In this document: positions 23,332-33,216 of the stretch, in pieces
Layout of the letters: the number at the start of each line of letters is the position of its first letter
Numbering within the stretch: the stretch's first letter is position 1
Source of the DNA: Gammaproteobacteria bacterium
GTDB lineage: Bacteria > Pseudomonadota > Gammaproteobacteria > Steroidobacterales > GCA-2729495
DNA: 64,000 nucleotides
Assembly: GCA_015709695.1 (NCBI GenBank)
Contig: CP054183.1
Coordinates: 1,264,992 to 1,328,991, forward strand
Direction: 5' to 3'
Position numbers and translations under genes: made by a program
Notes under the pieces: generated by a model
What the model saw: the letters and a program-made list of their open reading frames with translations, nothing else
What the model was told of the DNA's origin: nothing
Database searches by the model: none

Positions 23332-25838
23332 TGGCAAACAACCGCGCACAACTGCTGATCACTGCCGTCGACCAGACCCGTGGCGCCTTCGATTCCATCA
23401 AGCGCAATCTGGGTGACCTGGGCAACGCGGCGCGATCCATCAATGGATTGCTCGGCACGCTCGGCCTTGCCGTATCGGCGGCCGGTCTCGGCGCGATGGT
23501 CAAGGCCTCGCTCGACTCGGCGGACTCGCTGTCCAAGCTGTCGCAGCGGGTCGGGATCACTGTCGAGTCGCTTTCCACCCTGATCCCAGTCGCGGATCTC
23601 GCCGGCGTCTCGGGAGAAAAGTTCGAAGGTGGCTTGCGCAAGCTCGCCACCCGCATGCTGGATGCGGCCACCGGATCGGACGAGGCAGCGCGAGGATTCG
23701 CTGCGGTCGGCGTCTCCATTCAGAACCAGGACGGAACATTGCGCGCGACGGATCAGGTCCTGCTCGACCTGACCGACCGCTTCAAGGCAATGCCCGATGG
23801 TGCCCAGAAGACCGCGCTCGCGGTGGATCTCTTCGGCAAATCGGGCGCCGACCTCATCCCGTTCCTCAACCAAGGGCGTGATGGCGTCGAGGCGCTGACG
23901 ACGGAGCTGCAAGCCCTGGGCGTGCAGATTGGTGGCGACACCGCTGCACAGGCCGAGGTGTTCAACGACTCGCTCGCCAAGGTGCGACTGGCGATCACCA
24001 GCATCGGCAACCGAGTGATCGAAGCATTCCTGCCGGCCATGAACGACATGGCCAACGGGATGGTGGAGTCGGCGAAACAAGGTGGCTCGCTGCGCGCCAT
24101 CCTGGACGGCGTGGTGCTGGTGCTCAAAACCCTGGCGCTGGGTGCCGCCACCGTAGGCAAGGCATTCGTGGCGCTGGGTGAAGCCATCGGGGCAGGCATG
24201 GCAGCCGCCGTCGAAGCCTTGTCCGGCAATGTGTCCGGCGCGAAAGCCATCATCACGGAACTCAAGGGCAGTCTGGTCCAGCGGCTGGACGAACTCGCCG
24301 AATTCCGCGACAGCCTCTTCGACCCGAAGCCGGTCGAGGTGCGGGCACCGGCGATCGTTGCGGACCCCAGTCTGATCGATCGTCTGCGCACACCAGGACG
24401 GTCCACCGGGGACAACGGGGCGGCACGACTGGCACTGGCCAAGGCACAGGCCGATGCCGAGCTCAAGTTGCTCAAGGACGTGCTGGACCGGCAGTCGCGC
24501 AGCCTGGACGAGGCGCTCGACGGGCGGCTGATCTCGCTGGCGGACTACTACGCCGCCAAAACCGCCCTGGAAACGCGCGAGATCGACGCCGAGATCGCAC
24601 GCACGCAGACCTTGCTGGCCGAGCAGAAGCGCATCGCGGCGTCCGGTGCTGACGAAGGCGCACGGATCAAGGCCCGTGCCGAGGTGGCCAAGATCGAGGC
24701 CGACCTCATCGTGCTCAACAACAAGCGGGCCGATGTCGAGGTCGCCAATGCGCGCAAGGCCGCCGACGCCGAGCGTTCCTTGCGTGATGAACTGGCCCGC
24801 GTTCGGGAGGAGTTGCTCGATCTCACCGGTGCTGCAACCGGTCAGGACCGTCGTGCTGCGGTCGAGCGCCAGTACCAGTCACTCATCGAGCGCCTCCGAG
24901 CCGAGGGCGACACCGAGGGTGTGGCCACTGTCGCGGGCCTGATCGACGTGAAGGTTGCGGCAGCGGATCTGGCCACCTATGAACGCCAGTTCAATGACGC
25001 GCTCAGCCGCATGCGGGCCACCGAGGAATCCATCAATCTGCAGCGCCAATCGGGCCTGCTGACCGAGTCGCAGGCACGCGCACAGATCCTGGCCCTGCAC
25101 CGGGAAACCGGGGCGACCCTGGAATCTCTGCTGCCCCAGCTCGAGGCCAGCGCTACGGCGATCGGTCCTGACGCTTTGGCGCGCGTGCAGGCATGGAAGA
25201 ACGAGATTGCCCAGGTCAAGCTGGTGGTGGACGACGTGGCTGTGGCCATCGACGGCGCGGTCCAGGATGGGTTCGCCCAGATGTTCGAGGCCATCGGCAG
25301 CGGCGCCAAGTCTGCCAAGGACGCTTTCGCCGATTTCGCGAGGTCCGTGCTGGCGGCGATCAACCGCATTGCCTCGCAGAAGCTCGCCGAATCGCTATTC
25401 GGGAGTTTGTTCGGGGGCGGTGGGACGGGCGGCACGGGAGGCTTCGGCGCGCTGGTTTCATCCTTCTTCAAGGGATTTGCGACGGGCGGCTACGTGACCG
25501 GTCCGGGCACATCTACGAGCGACTCGATCCCGGCACGCCTGTCCGCCGGCGAGTACGTGGTCAATGCCGCAGCCGTGAAGCGTGTCGGCGTGGCCTTTCT
25601 GCAGTCGATCAACGGCATCTCAGCCGGACCGAGAGTGTCAGGCCCGACGCTGGCATTTGCCGCCGGCGGTCTGGTGCCCGAAGCAGCCCAGGCGCAGGCC
25701 CCGGGCCAGTCAGTGCGCATCGTCAATGTCATCGACCCAGCGATGGCCGCCGATTACCTGAACTCCTCCTCAGGCGAAAAAACCATCCTCAACATCCTGC
25801 AGCGCAACGCCGGCGCCGTGCGACAGGTATTGAGCTGA
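23331..25838 (+). CDS. Tail tape measure protein
   Basis: An 835-residue protein with long helical and coiled-coil segments (about 350-580), hydrophobic stretches near residues 30-55 and 255-305, and a Gly-rich C-terminal region (GSLFGGGGTGGTGGFGALVSS, then FATGGYVTGPGTSTSDSIPARLSAGEYVVNA). The last motif is a standard tape measure ending. It sets tail length, and its membrane-like segments may help DNA entry. It is the longest phage gene in the window, as expected. Confidence 0.92.
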   Translation: MANNRAQLLITAVDQTRGAFDSIKRNLGDLGNAARSINGLLGTLGLAVSAAGLGAMVKASLDSADSLSKLSQRVGITVESLSTLIPVADLAGVSGEKFEGGLRKLATRMLDAATGSDEAARGFAAVGVSIQNQDGTLRATDQVLLDLTDRFKAMPDGAQKTALAVDLFGKSGADLIPFLNQGRDGVEALTTELQALGVQIGGDTAAQAEVFNDSLAKVRLAITSIGNRVIEAFLPAMNDMANGMVESAKQGGSLRAILDGVVLVLKTLALGAATVGKAFVALGEAIGAGMAAAVEALSGNVSGAKAIITELKGSLVQRLDELAEFRDSLFDPKPVEVRAPAIVADPSLIDRLRTPGRSTGDNGAARLALAKAQADAELKLLKDVLDRQSRSLDEALDGRLISLADYYAAKTALETREIDAEIARTQTLLAEQKRIAASGADEGARIKARAEVAKIEADLIVLNNKRADVEVANARKAADAERSLRDELARVREELLDLTGAATGQDRRAAVERQYQSLIERLRAEGDTEGVATVAGLIDVKVAAADLATYERQFNDALSRMRATEESINLQRQSGLLTESQARAQILALHRETGATLESLLPQLEASATAIGPDALARVQAWKNEIAQVKLVVDDVAVAIDGAVQDGFAQMFEAIGSGAKSAKDAFADFARSVLAAINRIASQKLAESLFGSLFGGGGTGGTGGFGALVSSFFKGFATGGYVTGPGTSTSDSIPARLSAGEYVVNAAAVKRVGVAFLQSINGISAGPRVSGPTLAFAAGGLVPEAAQAQAPGQSVRIVNVIDPAMAADYLNSSSGEKTILNILQRNAGAVRQVLS

Positions 25839-25870
25839 CCGATACACCGAATCCAGCAAGGACCAAAGAC

Positions 25871-26701
25871 ATGACGGCCTACACCGGCTTCGTCGACAAC
25901 TCGACGATGCTCGCCCATTACAAGATGCTCGAAACGATCCGGGACGTCTGTCTGGCCGAGGGTTGGACCATTCTCCGCTACGACACGGCCATCACGAACC
26001 GGGAGCTGCTGATGATGGCGCCCGGACTATCGGGCACCGAGCAGATCTTCTGCGGCGTCTACTGCTACCAGGACAGCAACGCGGACTACTACAACCTGGC
26101 GGTGGCGACCATGAAGGGCTATGTCGCCGCTAACTCGTTCCTGACCCAGCCGGGTATCTCGCCCGTGCTCGGTGTGCCCGCCCACAACCAGCGCATCGAT
26201 TACTGGCTCTCGGTGAACGGTCAGCGTCTGAATGTGGCGATGAAGGTCGGCACGCCGGTGTACGAATCCTTCGGGATCGGCAAGTTCTTTCCCTACGCAT
26301 CGCCAGGCCAATATCCGCAACCGCTATTCGCAGCTGGAATGCTGACCAGCGCCTCCGCCACGCGCTACTCCGAAACGACCCACACGATGCCGTGGAAAGG
26401 TAATCGCAACAACCTGCGGATGCATTTCAACGACGGCACCTGGAAAGCGCCGCTCGCTACGCCCTGGGGCCAAACGACGATGGCCAACGCCTGCCGGCCG
26501 GCAGAAACCACCTACGCGCTCTACCCGGTGATGCTCTACGACTCAGGAAACATTTACGGCGCGCTGGACGGGATCTTCCACATCACCGGCTTCGACAACG
26601 TCGTCGAGAACACGCTCGTCATCGACGGTAAGAACTATGTGGTTATCCAGGACGTTGGCCGCACGTCCTTTGGCGACTACATCGCACTGGAGCTCTCCTG
26701 A
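25871..26701 (+). CDS. Phage tail/virion protein, unknown family A
   Basis: A 276-residue protein (MTAYTGFVDNSTMLAHYKMLETIRDVCLAEGW...) located directly after the tape measure gene. It is aromatic-rich and beta-rich, ends in YIALELS, and overlaps the next gene (TGATG). Its N-terminal helix followed by GW and its overall style resemble the following gene, so the two could be homologous tail-tip or baseplate components. I do not recognise a specific family. Confidence 0.65.
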   Translation: MTAYTGFVDNSTMLAHYKMLETIRDVCLAEGWTILRYDTAITNRELLMMAPGLSGTEQIFCGVYCYQDSNADYYNLAVATMKGYVAANSFLTQPGISPVLGVPAHNQRIDYWLSVNGQRLNVAMKVGTPVYESFGIGKFFPYASPGQYPQPLFAAGMLTSASATRYSETTHTMPWKGNRNNLRMHFNDGTWKAPLATPWGQTTMANACRPAETTYALYPVMLYDSGNIYGALDGIFHITGFDNVVENTLVIDGKNYVVIQDVGRTSFGDYIALELS

Positions 26702-27633
26702 TGCCCTACGTCACTGGGCTGGCCAACAGCGCCAGCGATCTGCTTAATGCTGTAGTCACTGCCGGAACCGACAATGGTTGGTCCTGGGACGCCAGCAACA
26801 GCATGCTTTACAAAGGGGACATCTATGGCCGCCTCACCGTCAGCGGCTTGAACCTCTTGGTACAGGCGGCGCTCGGCTACTCCGGCGCCACGCTGATCAC
26901 GCCAGCGGCAAAGATGGTCGGAATCACCAACCGGCTGGGTCAAGCCGGTAATACGCTGCTGAGTTATCCGGTGACGTACCACATCTTCGTCCACACGGCG
27001 CCGGACGACATCATCGTGGCCGTGAACTATCAGGTGATGTGGTGGCAATGGCTGTCGCTTGGCCAAGCCCGCAGCTTTGGTGTGCTCGGCAACGCCATCT
27101 GGCACTGGGGTACTGCGACGTCTGATATCAGTACCGGTGCGGGCGTGGCGATCGACTCCAATGGCAGCACCGGCAGCGGTGGCGGCAACACCTCTGGCGC
27201 ACCTTTCTGGCAGTCCAACGACACCACAGGCGTCCAGAACAGTTCGATCTACCTGAACTTCAACGGTCACGGCTGGTGGAACAACCCCGTGGGCGTCTCC
27301 ACGGCGAATCCGAACAACGCGCGCGCCACCATTGCAGTACCAACGTTGCTGCTGACCCAGCCCAATAACTGGAACGGCGAAGCTGTGCTTACGCGCATCC
27401 ACATCATGGCGTTGCAGCCCTCTAGTTTCTGGTCGCACGTCGCGGAACTGCCGCATCTACGGATGACGCGCAACGACAACATCGACGACGGGCAGATCCT
27501 CACGCTTGGGTCCGAGCGCTGGTTCATCGCACCTGTGTATCGCAAGAACACCGCGAGTCGCGCCGCATCGCCATACAACGGCGCGAATCACTCCGGGACC
27601 ATCGCGATGGCTGTGCGCTACGACGGTCCCTGA
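26701..27633 (+). CDS. Phage tail/virion protein, unknown family B
   Basis: A 310-residue protein (MPYVTGLANSASDLLNAVVTAGTDNGWSWD...) rich in Asn, Gly, Trp and Ser, with a GSTGSGGGNTSG loop around residue 155. It resembles the preceding gene in plan: N-terminal helix, GW turn, strand-rich body. Probably a tail-tip or adsorption component. No catalytic motif is evident. Confidence 0.65.
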   Translation: MPYVTGLANSASDLLNAVVTAGTDNGWSWDASNSMLYKGDIYGRLTVSGLNLLVQAALGYSGATLITPAAKMVGITNRLGQAGNTLLSYPVTYHIFVHTAPDDIIVAVNYQVMWWQWLSLGQARSFGVLGNAIWHWGTATSDISTGAGVAIDSNGSTGSGGGNTSGAPFWQSNDTTGVQNSSIYLNFNGHGWWNNPVGVSTANPNNARATIAVPTLLLTQPNNWNGEAVLTRIHIMALQPSSFWSHVAELPHLRMTRNDNIDDGQILTLGSERWFIAPVYRKNTASRAASPYNGANHSGTIAMAVRYDGP

Positions 27634-27666
27634 TCTTCCCGTTTTACCTCAACCGAGAGTTATGAC

Positions 27667-29358
27667 ATGCCGGTCTTGACAGGCATGGTGCTCGATCGCG
27701 CCCAGGCTGGCTCACTGAACCCGCTCCTGAGCATCGACGGGTATCAGGTTGCCGCCATCTATCCGTACACCGCCAGCGATTCGCCAAGGGCGGAGAATGG
27801 AGCGCGAAGCTACGCAACCAACATCACGGTTCCTGCGCAGCGGGCGCTGACCGGCATCCAGGTACCGAGCTACTTCGAGGATTACTACTTCCGGGTGCAT
27901 TTGCTGCCCGGGCGCATCGACCTCGGCAGTCTGGCCTCGGAGCAGAGCCGCACGATCGAGGTCTGGAACGCACGGCTGACCCCGAACACCTTAGCGTCCC
28001 TGACCGCCACCGGCGCAGAAGGCATGACGCTGATCGGGCCGGCACCCGCGCCCACTGTGTTTGCCGCCAATGAATCGCGGCTCTATACGCTCGCGGTCAC
28101 GCCGAATGGTCCGCCAACCGTGAACGCGACGTTTCTGTTCGCATTCGCTTTCGACGATGCCGCTTTGCTCGCAACCGGACGCCGTATCGTCGGATGGATC
28201 TTTGCGCCGAACTGGGTGCAACCGGTCATCGAGCGGCTGGAATGGCTCACGGATGTGATGGAGTCCCATGCCGGATTCGAGCAGCGCGTGCGCTTGCGTG
28301 CTGGTGCAAGGCGCAGCCTTGAGTACAGCGCCTTGGTCGGCTCCGACACCGAACGGGTGAAGATGGAAAACCTGCTGCTGTCATGGCAGGCGCGCGTCTT
28401 TGGCCTACCGCTCTGGACCGACGTCGCGCTGGCGGCAGAACCGATCCCAGCCGGCTCGACGTCCATTGCCGTGACGACCACGAATCGGGACTTTGCCGTG
28501 GGTGGTTTGGTTGGACTGGTTCTGGGCATGGAGTCGGAGTTTGCCGAGATCACGGCGGTCCTGCCAACGTCACTGACGATCAAGAGCCCGCTGGACTCTA
28601 CCTGGCCGGTCGGTACCAAAATCCTGCCTGTGCGGCCCGCCCGAGTTCAGAACGACCTTGGACTGACCTACCTGAGCGATGCCATCGGCCAAGCCACGCT
28701 GCGCTTCCAGTTTGAGGACGAGTGGTTGCTTCCAGCAGCCACAGAGACATTGGACTACCGGGGCTACCCCGTCTTGCTCACCGCCACCAACTGGACCGAG
28801 GACGTCGATACAGACTACGCCCGCAAGCTGAATGAACTGGATTTTCTGACGGGCCGACGCGTCATCGACGATCTTTCCGGTGTTGGCACGGTTCGCCGGA
28901 CGCATCGGTGGCTGATCACTGGGCGTGCCGCGATCACTGCGTTCCGCTCATGGCTGGCCGCCCGCGCCGGCAGGCTGACGGCATTCTGGATGCCCAGCTT
29001 TCAATCCGACTTAAAGGTGGTGAGCCCGATCGGGGCCTTTGATTCGGCCATCACGGTGGAGAACCGCGCCTACGCCGCCAATGTGCCAGCCGCCATCGGG
29101 CGGCGCGACATCCTGATCGCCACGACATCCGGCAGTCGCTACTACCGGCGCATCACCGGTGCCACGGCGCTTTCGCCAAGCACTGAGAGCATCGCCATCG
29201 ACAGCGTGGTGGGCGCGGCGCTACTTCCCGAACAGATCCGCTATGTGTCGTTCATGAAGCTGGTGCGCTTGGACAGCGATGCCATCGAGATCGCCCATCA
29301 GACAGACGACACGGCGGAGGTATCGATCTCCGTCAGAAGCATTCGGGATGACACATGA
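27667..29358 (+). CDS. Phage minor tail / distal tail protein
   Basis: A 563-residue strand-rich protein lying between the tape measure region and the BR0599-type hub gene. The centre has TERVKMENLLLSWQARVFGLPLW and repeated Ig-like stretches; the C-terminal part (RRTHRWLITGRAAITAFRSWLAARAGRLTAFWMPSF) is characteristic of distal tail proteins of GTA-like siphovirus tails. It probably joins tube and tip. It overlaps the next gene by 4 bases. Confidence 0.75.
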   Translation: MPVLTGMVLDRAQAGSLNPLLSIDGYQVAAIYPYTASDSPRAENGARSYATNITVPAQRALTGIQVPSYFEDYYFRVHLLPGRIDLGSLASEQSRTIEVWNARLTPNTLASLTATGAEGMTLIGPAPAPTVFAANESRLYTLAVTPNGPPTVNATFLFAFAFDDAALLATGRRIVGWIFAPNWVQPVIERLEWLTDVMESHAGFEQRVRLRAGARRSLEYSALVGSDTERVKMENLLLSWQARVFGLPLWTDVALAAEPIPAGSTSIAVTTTNRDFAVGGLVGLVLGMESEFAEITAVLPTSLTIKSPLDSTWPVGTKILPVRPARVQNDLGLTYLSDAIGQATLRFQFEDEWLLPAATETLDYRGYPVLLTATNWTEDVDTDYARKLNELDFLTGRRVIDDLSGVGTVRRTHRWLITGRAAITAFRSWLAARAGRLTAFWMPSFQSDLKVVSPIGAFDSAITVENRAYAANVPAAIGRRDILIATTSGSRYYRRITGATALSPSTESIAIDSVVGAALLPEQIRYVSFMKLVRLDSDAIEIAHQTDDTAEVSISVRSIRDDT

Positions 29359-30164
29359 CCTACGCCAGCAGAGAAGTATCCACGGACGCCAGCAGTCCGG
29401 TCGAACTGTACGAGTTTCGCCGTGGCGGTTCTACGTGGCGCTATACGAGCGGCGCGCAGGACGCGAGCTACGCCACCTATGCCTATGTGGCCGTGCCGAT
29501 GAAGCGCGGCAGCATCGAGCAGACCGGCGAGATCGGGAGGTCCGGCCTGCGGATCACGCTGGCTCGTGATGTCGAGATTGCTCAGGCATTCATCGCAACA
29601 CCGCCATCGGAGGTGACCTTGCTCACCATCTATCGCCAGCACCGGAATGATCCAGAAACCGTCGCGGTGTGGATGGGACGCGTCTTGAACGTCGAATGGC
29701 GCGGTTCCGAGGTCGAGCTCAACTGTGAGCCGGTCTACACCAGCCTGCAGCGCACCGGCTTGCGCCGCCTCTACCAACGCAATTGCCCGCATGTGCTCTA
29801 CGGCACGTCTTGCCAGGCCAGTGCGGTGATCTATCGCGTGCCAGGCACCGTGGTGTCCGTCGCCGGAGTCTTGCTGAGCGTGCCGTCTGCGGCCGGATAC
29901 GCCACGGGTCATTTCGCTGGCGGTTTTGCCACTTGGGCGGCCAACGGCATCACCGAGAAACGAATGATCGTTGCCCACAACCTGGACGTCATCACACTGT
30001 CGGCCGTGCCGCCCGGACTCGCCGTGGGCGACACGATCTACCTGTATCCCGGTTGCGACCGGACTCTCGCGACCTGTGCGGCCAAGTTTGGCAACAGCGC
30101 CAATTTCGGCGGCTTCCCATTCATCCCGACGAAGAACCCCTTCGGCGGCAGCCCCATTTACTGA
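29355..30164 (+). CDS. Phage hub protein (DUF2163 / phage_BR0599 family)
   Basis: A 269-residue protein. The N-terminal part matches DUF2163, and the C-terminal YPGCDRTLATCAAKFGNSANFGGF followed by PFIPTKNPF is the signature of BR0599-type tail proteins. Related proteins in gene transfer agents and siphophages form the hub below the distal tail ring; a conserved Cys pair may hold iron-sulfur or disulfide structure. The ATG overlaps the previous stop. Confidence 0.88.
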   Translation: MTYASREVSTDASSPVELYEFRRGGSTWRYTSGAQDASYATYAYVAVPMKRGSIEQTGEIGRSGLRITLARDVEIAQAFIATPPSEVTLLTIYRQHRNDPETVAVWMGRVLNVEWRGSEVELNCEPVYTSLQRTGLRRLYQRNCPHVLYGTSCQASAVIYRVPGTVVSVAGVLLSVPSAAGYATGHFAGGFATWAANGITEKRMIVAHNLDVITLSAVPPGLAVGDTIYLYPGCDRTLATCAAKFGNSANFGGFPFIPTKNPFGGSPIY

Positions 30165-30173
30165 GTAGACGGT

Positions 30174-30407
30174 ATGCCCTGGGCACAAATCATCGTCTGG
30201 ATCGTCACCGCACTGATCCAGTACGCGCTCCAGCCAAAACCGCCGCAACCCCAGGCTGCTGAACTCAAAGACTTCGATGCGCCGACTGCCGATGAGGGCC
30301 GCCCGGTGCCCGTCGTGTTCGGCACTGTGCTGGTGAAGAGCGCCAACGTGGTGTGGTACGGCGATCTGCGCACCACACCAATTAAATCGAAAGGTGGAAA
30401 GAAATGA
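30174..30407 (+). CDS. Tail tip protein, N-terminal segment encoded separately
   Basis: A 77-residue protein with an N-terminal hydrophobic helix (AQIIVWIVTALIQYAL) followed by PTADEGRPVPVVFGTVLVKSANVVWYGDLRTTPI. The second part is the usual start of phage tail tip proteins, whose continuation here lies in the gene at 30612. The intervening 72-residue gene separates the two parts. It probably works with the tip protein. Confidence 0.75.
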   Translation: MPWAQIIVWIVTALIQYALQPKPPQPQAAELKDFDAPTADEGRPVPVVFGTVLVKSANVVWYGDLRTTPIKSKGGKK

Positions 30408-30622
30408 CCGACATCCTGGTGACCCACGGCGACATGCGCAGCCTGGGTTACTGCAATCGCGGCGCGCGGGAGTGGTTCGCGCGGCACCAGCTCGACTGGA
30501 GCCAGTTCATCGACCAGGGACTGCCTGCGCCCCTGCTGCTGGCGACCGGGGACAGCATGGCCGAAGACGTGGTCGCCGCTGCCCGCGAACGCATGAGCTG
30601 CGAGGTGAACGATGGGCGGTAG
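30404..30622 (+). CDS. Small phage tail-module protein
   Basis: A 72-residue protein (MTDILVTHGDMRSLGYCNRGAREWFARHQLDWSQFIDQG...), coupled by ATGA overlap to the preceding gene and overlapping the next by 11 bases. The YC.RGAR.WFA.H.LDW pattern recurs beside tail tip genes in related prophages, as I recall. Function unknown. Confidence 0.7.
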   Translation: MTDILVTHGDMRSLGYCNRGAREWFARHQLDWSQFIDQGLPAPLLLATGDSMAEDVVAAARERMSCEVNDGR

Positions 30623-32798
30623 CAGCAAGTCGCAGACGGTCGGCTACCGCTACTACCTGGGGATGCATCTGGCGATCTGTCACGGGCCGGTCGATGCCAT
30701 CACCGAGATCCAGGTCGGCGAGCGCCAGGCATGGAGCGGCAACCTCACCGCCAGCGGCCGGATCACGGTGAACATGCCCGAGCTGTTCGGTGGCGAAAAG
30801 CGCGAAGGCGGCATTTCCGGCGCCATCGATGCCGCGTTCGGCCAAGCGTCGCAGACGCCGAATGATTACCTCGTGTCGAAGATCGGCTCCCCTCAACCCG
30901 CGTATCGCGGTGTGCTCAGCCTGATCCTGCGCCAGCTCTACATCGCCGCCAACAATCCTTACATTAAGCCGTGGGCCGTCCGCGTCAAACGCTGCTTCCG
31001 CGACTGGTACTCAGCAAAGGCGGAGATCAACGGCGCGGCCAACCCAGCGCACATCGTCTACGAATGCCTGACGAATGCCGCCTGGGGCATGGGATATCCA
31101 ACGGCCAGCATCGACGATGCCTCGTTTCGTGCGGCGGCTGATGTGCTGTCCAACGAAGGCTTCGGGCTCAACATGATCTGGCTGCAGCAGAGCAAGATCG
31201 AGCAGTTCGTCAAAGAGGTGATGGACCATATCGGCGGTGTGCTCACGACGTCACCGTCTACGGGACGCTTCGTCCTGAAGCTGGTGCGGGCGGACTACAC
31301 CGTAGCGACGCTCCCCATCCTGAACCCGGACAACGTCATCGAGCTTGAGAGCTTTCAGCGCGCTGCTTGGGGTGAGACGACCAACGAGATAGTGCTCATC
31401 TACACCAAGCCGGACACGTTCAAGGAGACCAGCATCGCGGTCCAGGACCTGGCCAATATCCAGGCTCAGGGCGCCGTGGTGTCGCAAACTCGGCGCTACC
31501 CCGGCATCACCTCGGACAACCTCGCCGCCCGCGTCGCGATGCGCGATCTGGCATCCGTGTCCACACCGCTCGCCAAGGTGCGGCTCAAGGTGAACCGCAA
31601 GGCCTGGAATTTGTACCCGGGCGATGTCTTCAAGCTGGAGTGGCCTGCGCTCGGGATCGCCGGTCTGGTGATGCGGATTGCCGGCGTCGATGGCGGGTCA
31701 CTCACCAACGGCGCCATCAGCATCGACGCTGTCGAGGATGTGTTCGGCCTGCCGTCAGCGGTCTACACCGCATCCCAGCCCACCGGCTGGACCGACCCGG
31801 TGCCAGCGCCATCCGCGACCACACCACGGCGTCTGGTCGAAGCGCCGTACTGGGACGTGGCCCGCGCACTCTCTGCATCGGAGCTCGCCTACCTCGATGC
31901 CACCGACTGTTTCCTGCAGACCCTGGGCGGCCGCCCCGCGCCAGGGGCGCTGAACTACGACCTGTACAGCAAGACGAACTCGGCCACGACCTACAACCAG
32001 CGCGGCCAAGGCGAGTTCTGCCCCACGGCAGTTCTCGCCACCAGCCTTGCGCAAGAGGTAACGAGCACGACAACCTACAGCGGCGAACTCGACATCGATC
32101 TGGTCGCAACCGGGAGCTATGCCTACATCAACGACGAGGTCGTCCTGGTCACGGCCATCAATACGACCACGCAGAGCCTGACCCTGACCCGTGGCGTCAT
32201 GGATACCGTGCCAACCAGCCACGCAGCCGGCAGCCGGATCTGGTTCGCCGATGGCGCGCAGGGCGTCGATCCGACCGAGTACGCCGCTGGCGAAACGGTC
32301 AACGCGCGACTACTCACCGTGACCGGAAAAGGCACGCTGGCGCTGGCATCGGCGCCAACCGATTCCCTGGCCATGAACCGCCGGCAAAACCGGCCGTACC
32401 CGCCCGGCAATGTGAAGATCAACAACGTTGCCTACCCGGCGATTGCCAAGGGTGACCTGGTCATCTCCTGGGCGCACCGGGATCGGCTGAGCCAGACGGT
32501 GAGCCTGGTGCCCCAGACCAACGGCAACATCGGCCCTGAAGCCAGCGTGACGTACACGCTGCGCATCTACGGGGAAGCGGGCAGCCTGCGCCGCACCTAC
32601 TCCGGCCTGACCGGCGCCAGCCAGACCTACACCTTGGCCGACGACACCGCTGATTCCGGCCTTGGCCGACCCAACGCTGCGCTGCGCATCGAGCTCGAAT
32701 CCAACCGCTCGGGCGTGATCAGCCTGCAGAAGCACTCGATCGCCTTCGAGCGTGCCGGCTACGGACTTCACTATGACAAGTACTACGGAGGCATCTGA
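30612..32798 (+). CDS. Phage tail tip / host specificity protein
   Basis: A 728-residue protein starting MGGSSKSQTVGYRYYLGMHLAICHGPVDAITEI, a characteristic beginning of phage-tail_3 type tip proteins. The central part resembles hub domains (IWLQQSKIEQFVKEVMDHIGG), and the C-terminal part contains Ig-like repeats. Such proteins form the tail tip and often decide adsorption, like lambda gpJ. It overlaps the DUF2793 gene by one base. Confidence 0.85.
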   Translation: MGGSSKSQTVGYRYYLGMHLAICHGPVDAITEIQVGERQAWSGNLTASGRITVNMPELFGGEKREGGISGAIDAAFGQASQTPNDYLVSKIGSPQPAYRGVLSLILRQLYIAANNPYIKPWAVRVKRCFRDWYSAKAEINGAANPAHIVYECLTNAAWGMGYPTASIDDASFRAAADVLSNEGFGLNMIWLQQSKIEQFVKEVMDHIGGVLTTSPSTGRFVLKLVRADYTVATLPILNPDNVIELESFQRAAWGETTNEIVLIYTKPDTFKETSIAVQDLANIQAQGAVVSQTRRYPGITSDNLAARVAMRDLASVSTPLAKVRLKVNRKAWNLYPGDVFKLEWPALGIAGLVMRIAGVDGGSLTNGAISIDAVEDVFGLPSAVYTASQPTGWTDPVPAPSATTPRRLVEAPYWDVARALSASELAYLDATDCFLQTLGGRPAPGALNYDLYSKTNSATTYNQRGQGEFCPTAVLATSLAQEVTSTTTYSGELDIDLVATGSYAYINDEVVLVTAINTTTQSLTLTRGVMDTVPTSHAAGSRIWFADGAQGVDPTEYAAGETVNARLLTVTGKGTLALASAPTDSLAMNRRQNRPYPPGNVKINNVAYPAIAKGDLVISWAHRDRLSQTVSLVPQTNGNIGPEASVTYTLRIYGEAGSLRRTYSGLTGASQTYTLADDTADSGLGRPNAALRIELESNRSGVISLQKHSIAFERAGYGLHYDKYYGGI

Positions 32799-33151
32799 TG
32801 CCCGCAATCACTGACCCGAACCTGGGACTCAACTACGGCTGGACGCTCGGCGAAAGCGGCTGGGGCGCCGGCATGGATGCCAACCTGAAGCGGCTGGGCG
32901 CTGTCGTCAGCCTGTCGGTCAAAGACCGCGATCTGGCCACACCACCCGCCAGCCCGGTTAACGGCGACCGTTACCTCATTCCCGCTGGCGCAACCGGCGT
33001 CTGGAGCGGCAAGACCGATCAGATCGCGGCGCGCATCGCGGGCGTCTGGGAATACTTCATCCCTAAAGTCGGTTGGCTCTGCTTCATCGAGGACGAGGCA
33101 GTGCTCTCGGCCTACAAGGCCACCGGCTGGAGTCCCGGCATCGCCATCTGA
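32798..33151 (+). CDS. DUF2793 tail-associated protein
   Basis: A 117-residue protein. GDRYLIPAGATGVWSGKTDQIAARIAG and GWLCFIEDEAVLSAY are the core DUF2793 pattern, common in prophage tail modules after the tip gene. Probably a virion surface protein. A perfect intrinsic terminator follows 20 bases after the stop. Confidence 0.88.
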   Translation: MPAITDPNLGLNYGWTLGESGWGAGMDANLKRLGAVVSLSVKDRDLATPPASPVNGDRYLIPAGATGVWSGKTDQIAARIAGVWEYFIPKVGWLCFIEDEAVLSAYKATGWSPGIAI

Positions 33152-33171
33152 TCGCTTTCCCCTGAACCCCG

Positions 33172-33196
33172 AAAACCCGCCCGATTGGCGGGTTTT
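33172..33196 (+). terminator. Rho-independent terminator between tail and lysis genes
   Basis: AAAACCCGCC (33172-33181) and GGCGGGTTTT (33187-33196) form a perfect 10-bp stem with a 5-base loop; the stem ends in four U on the RNA. Because the A-rich side mirrors the T side it could act in both directions. It would limit structural-gene transcription before the lysis cassette. Confidence 0.82.
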
Positions 33197-33216
33197 GCAT
33201 TTCTGGAGCCCGCCCT

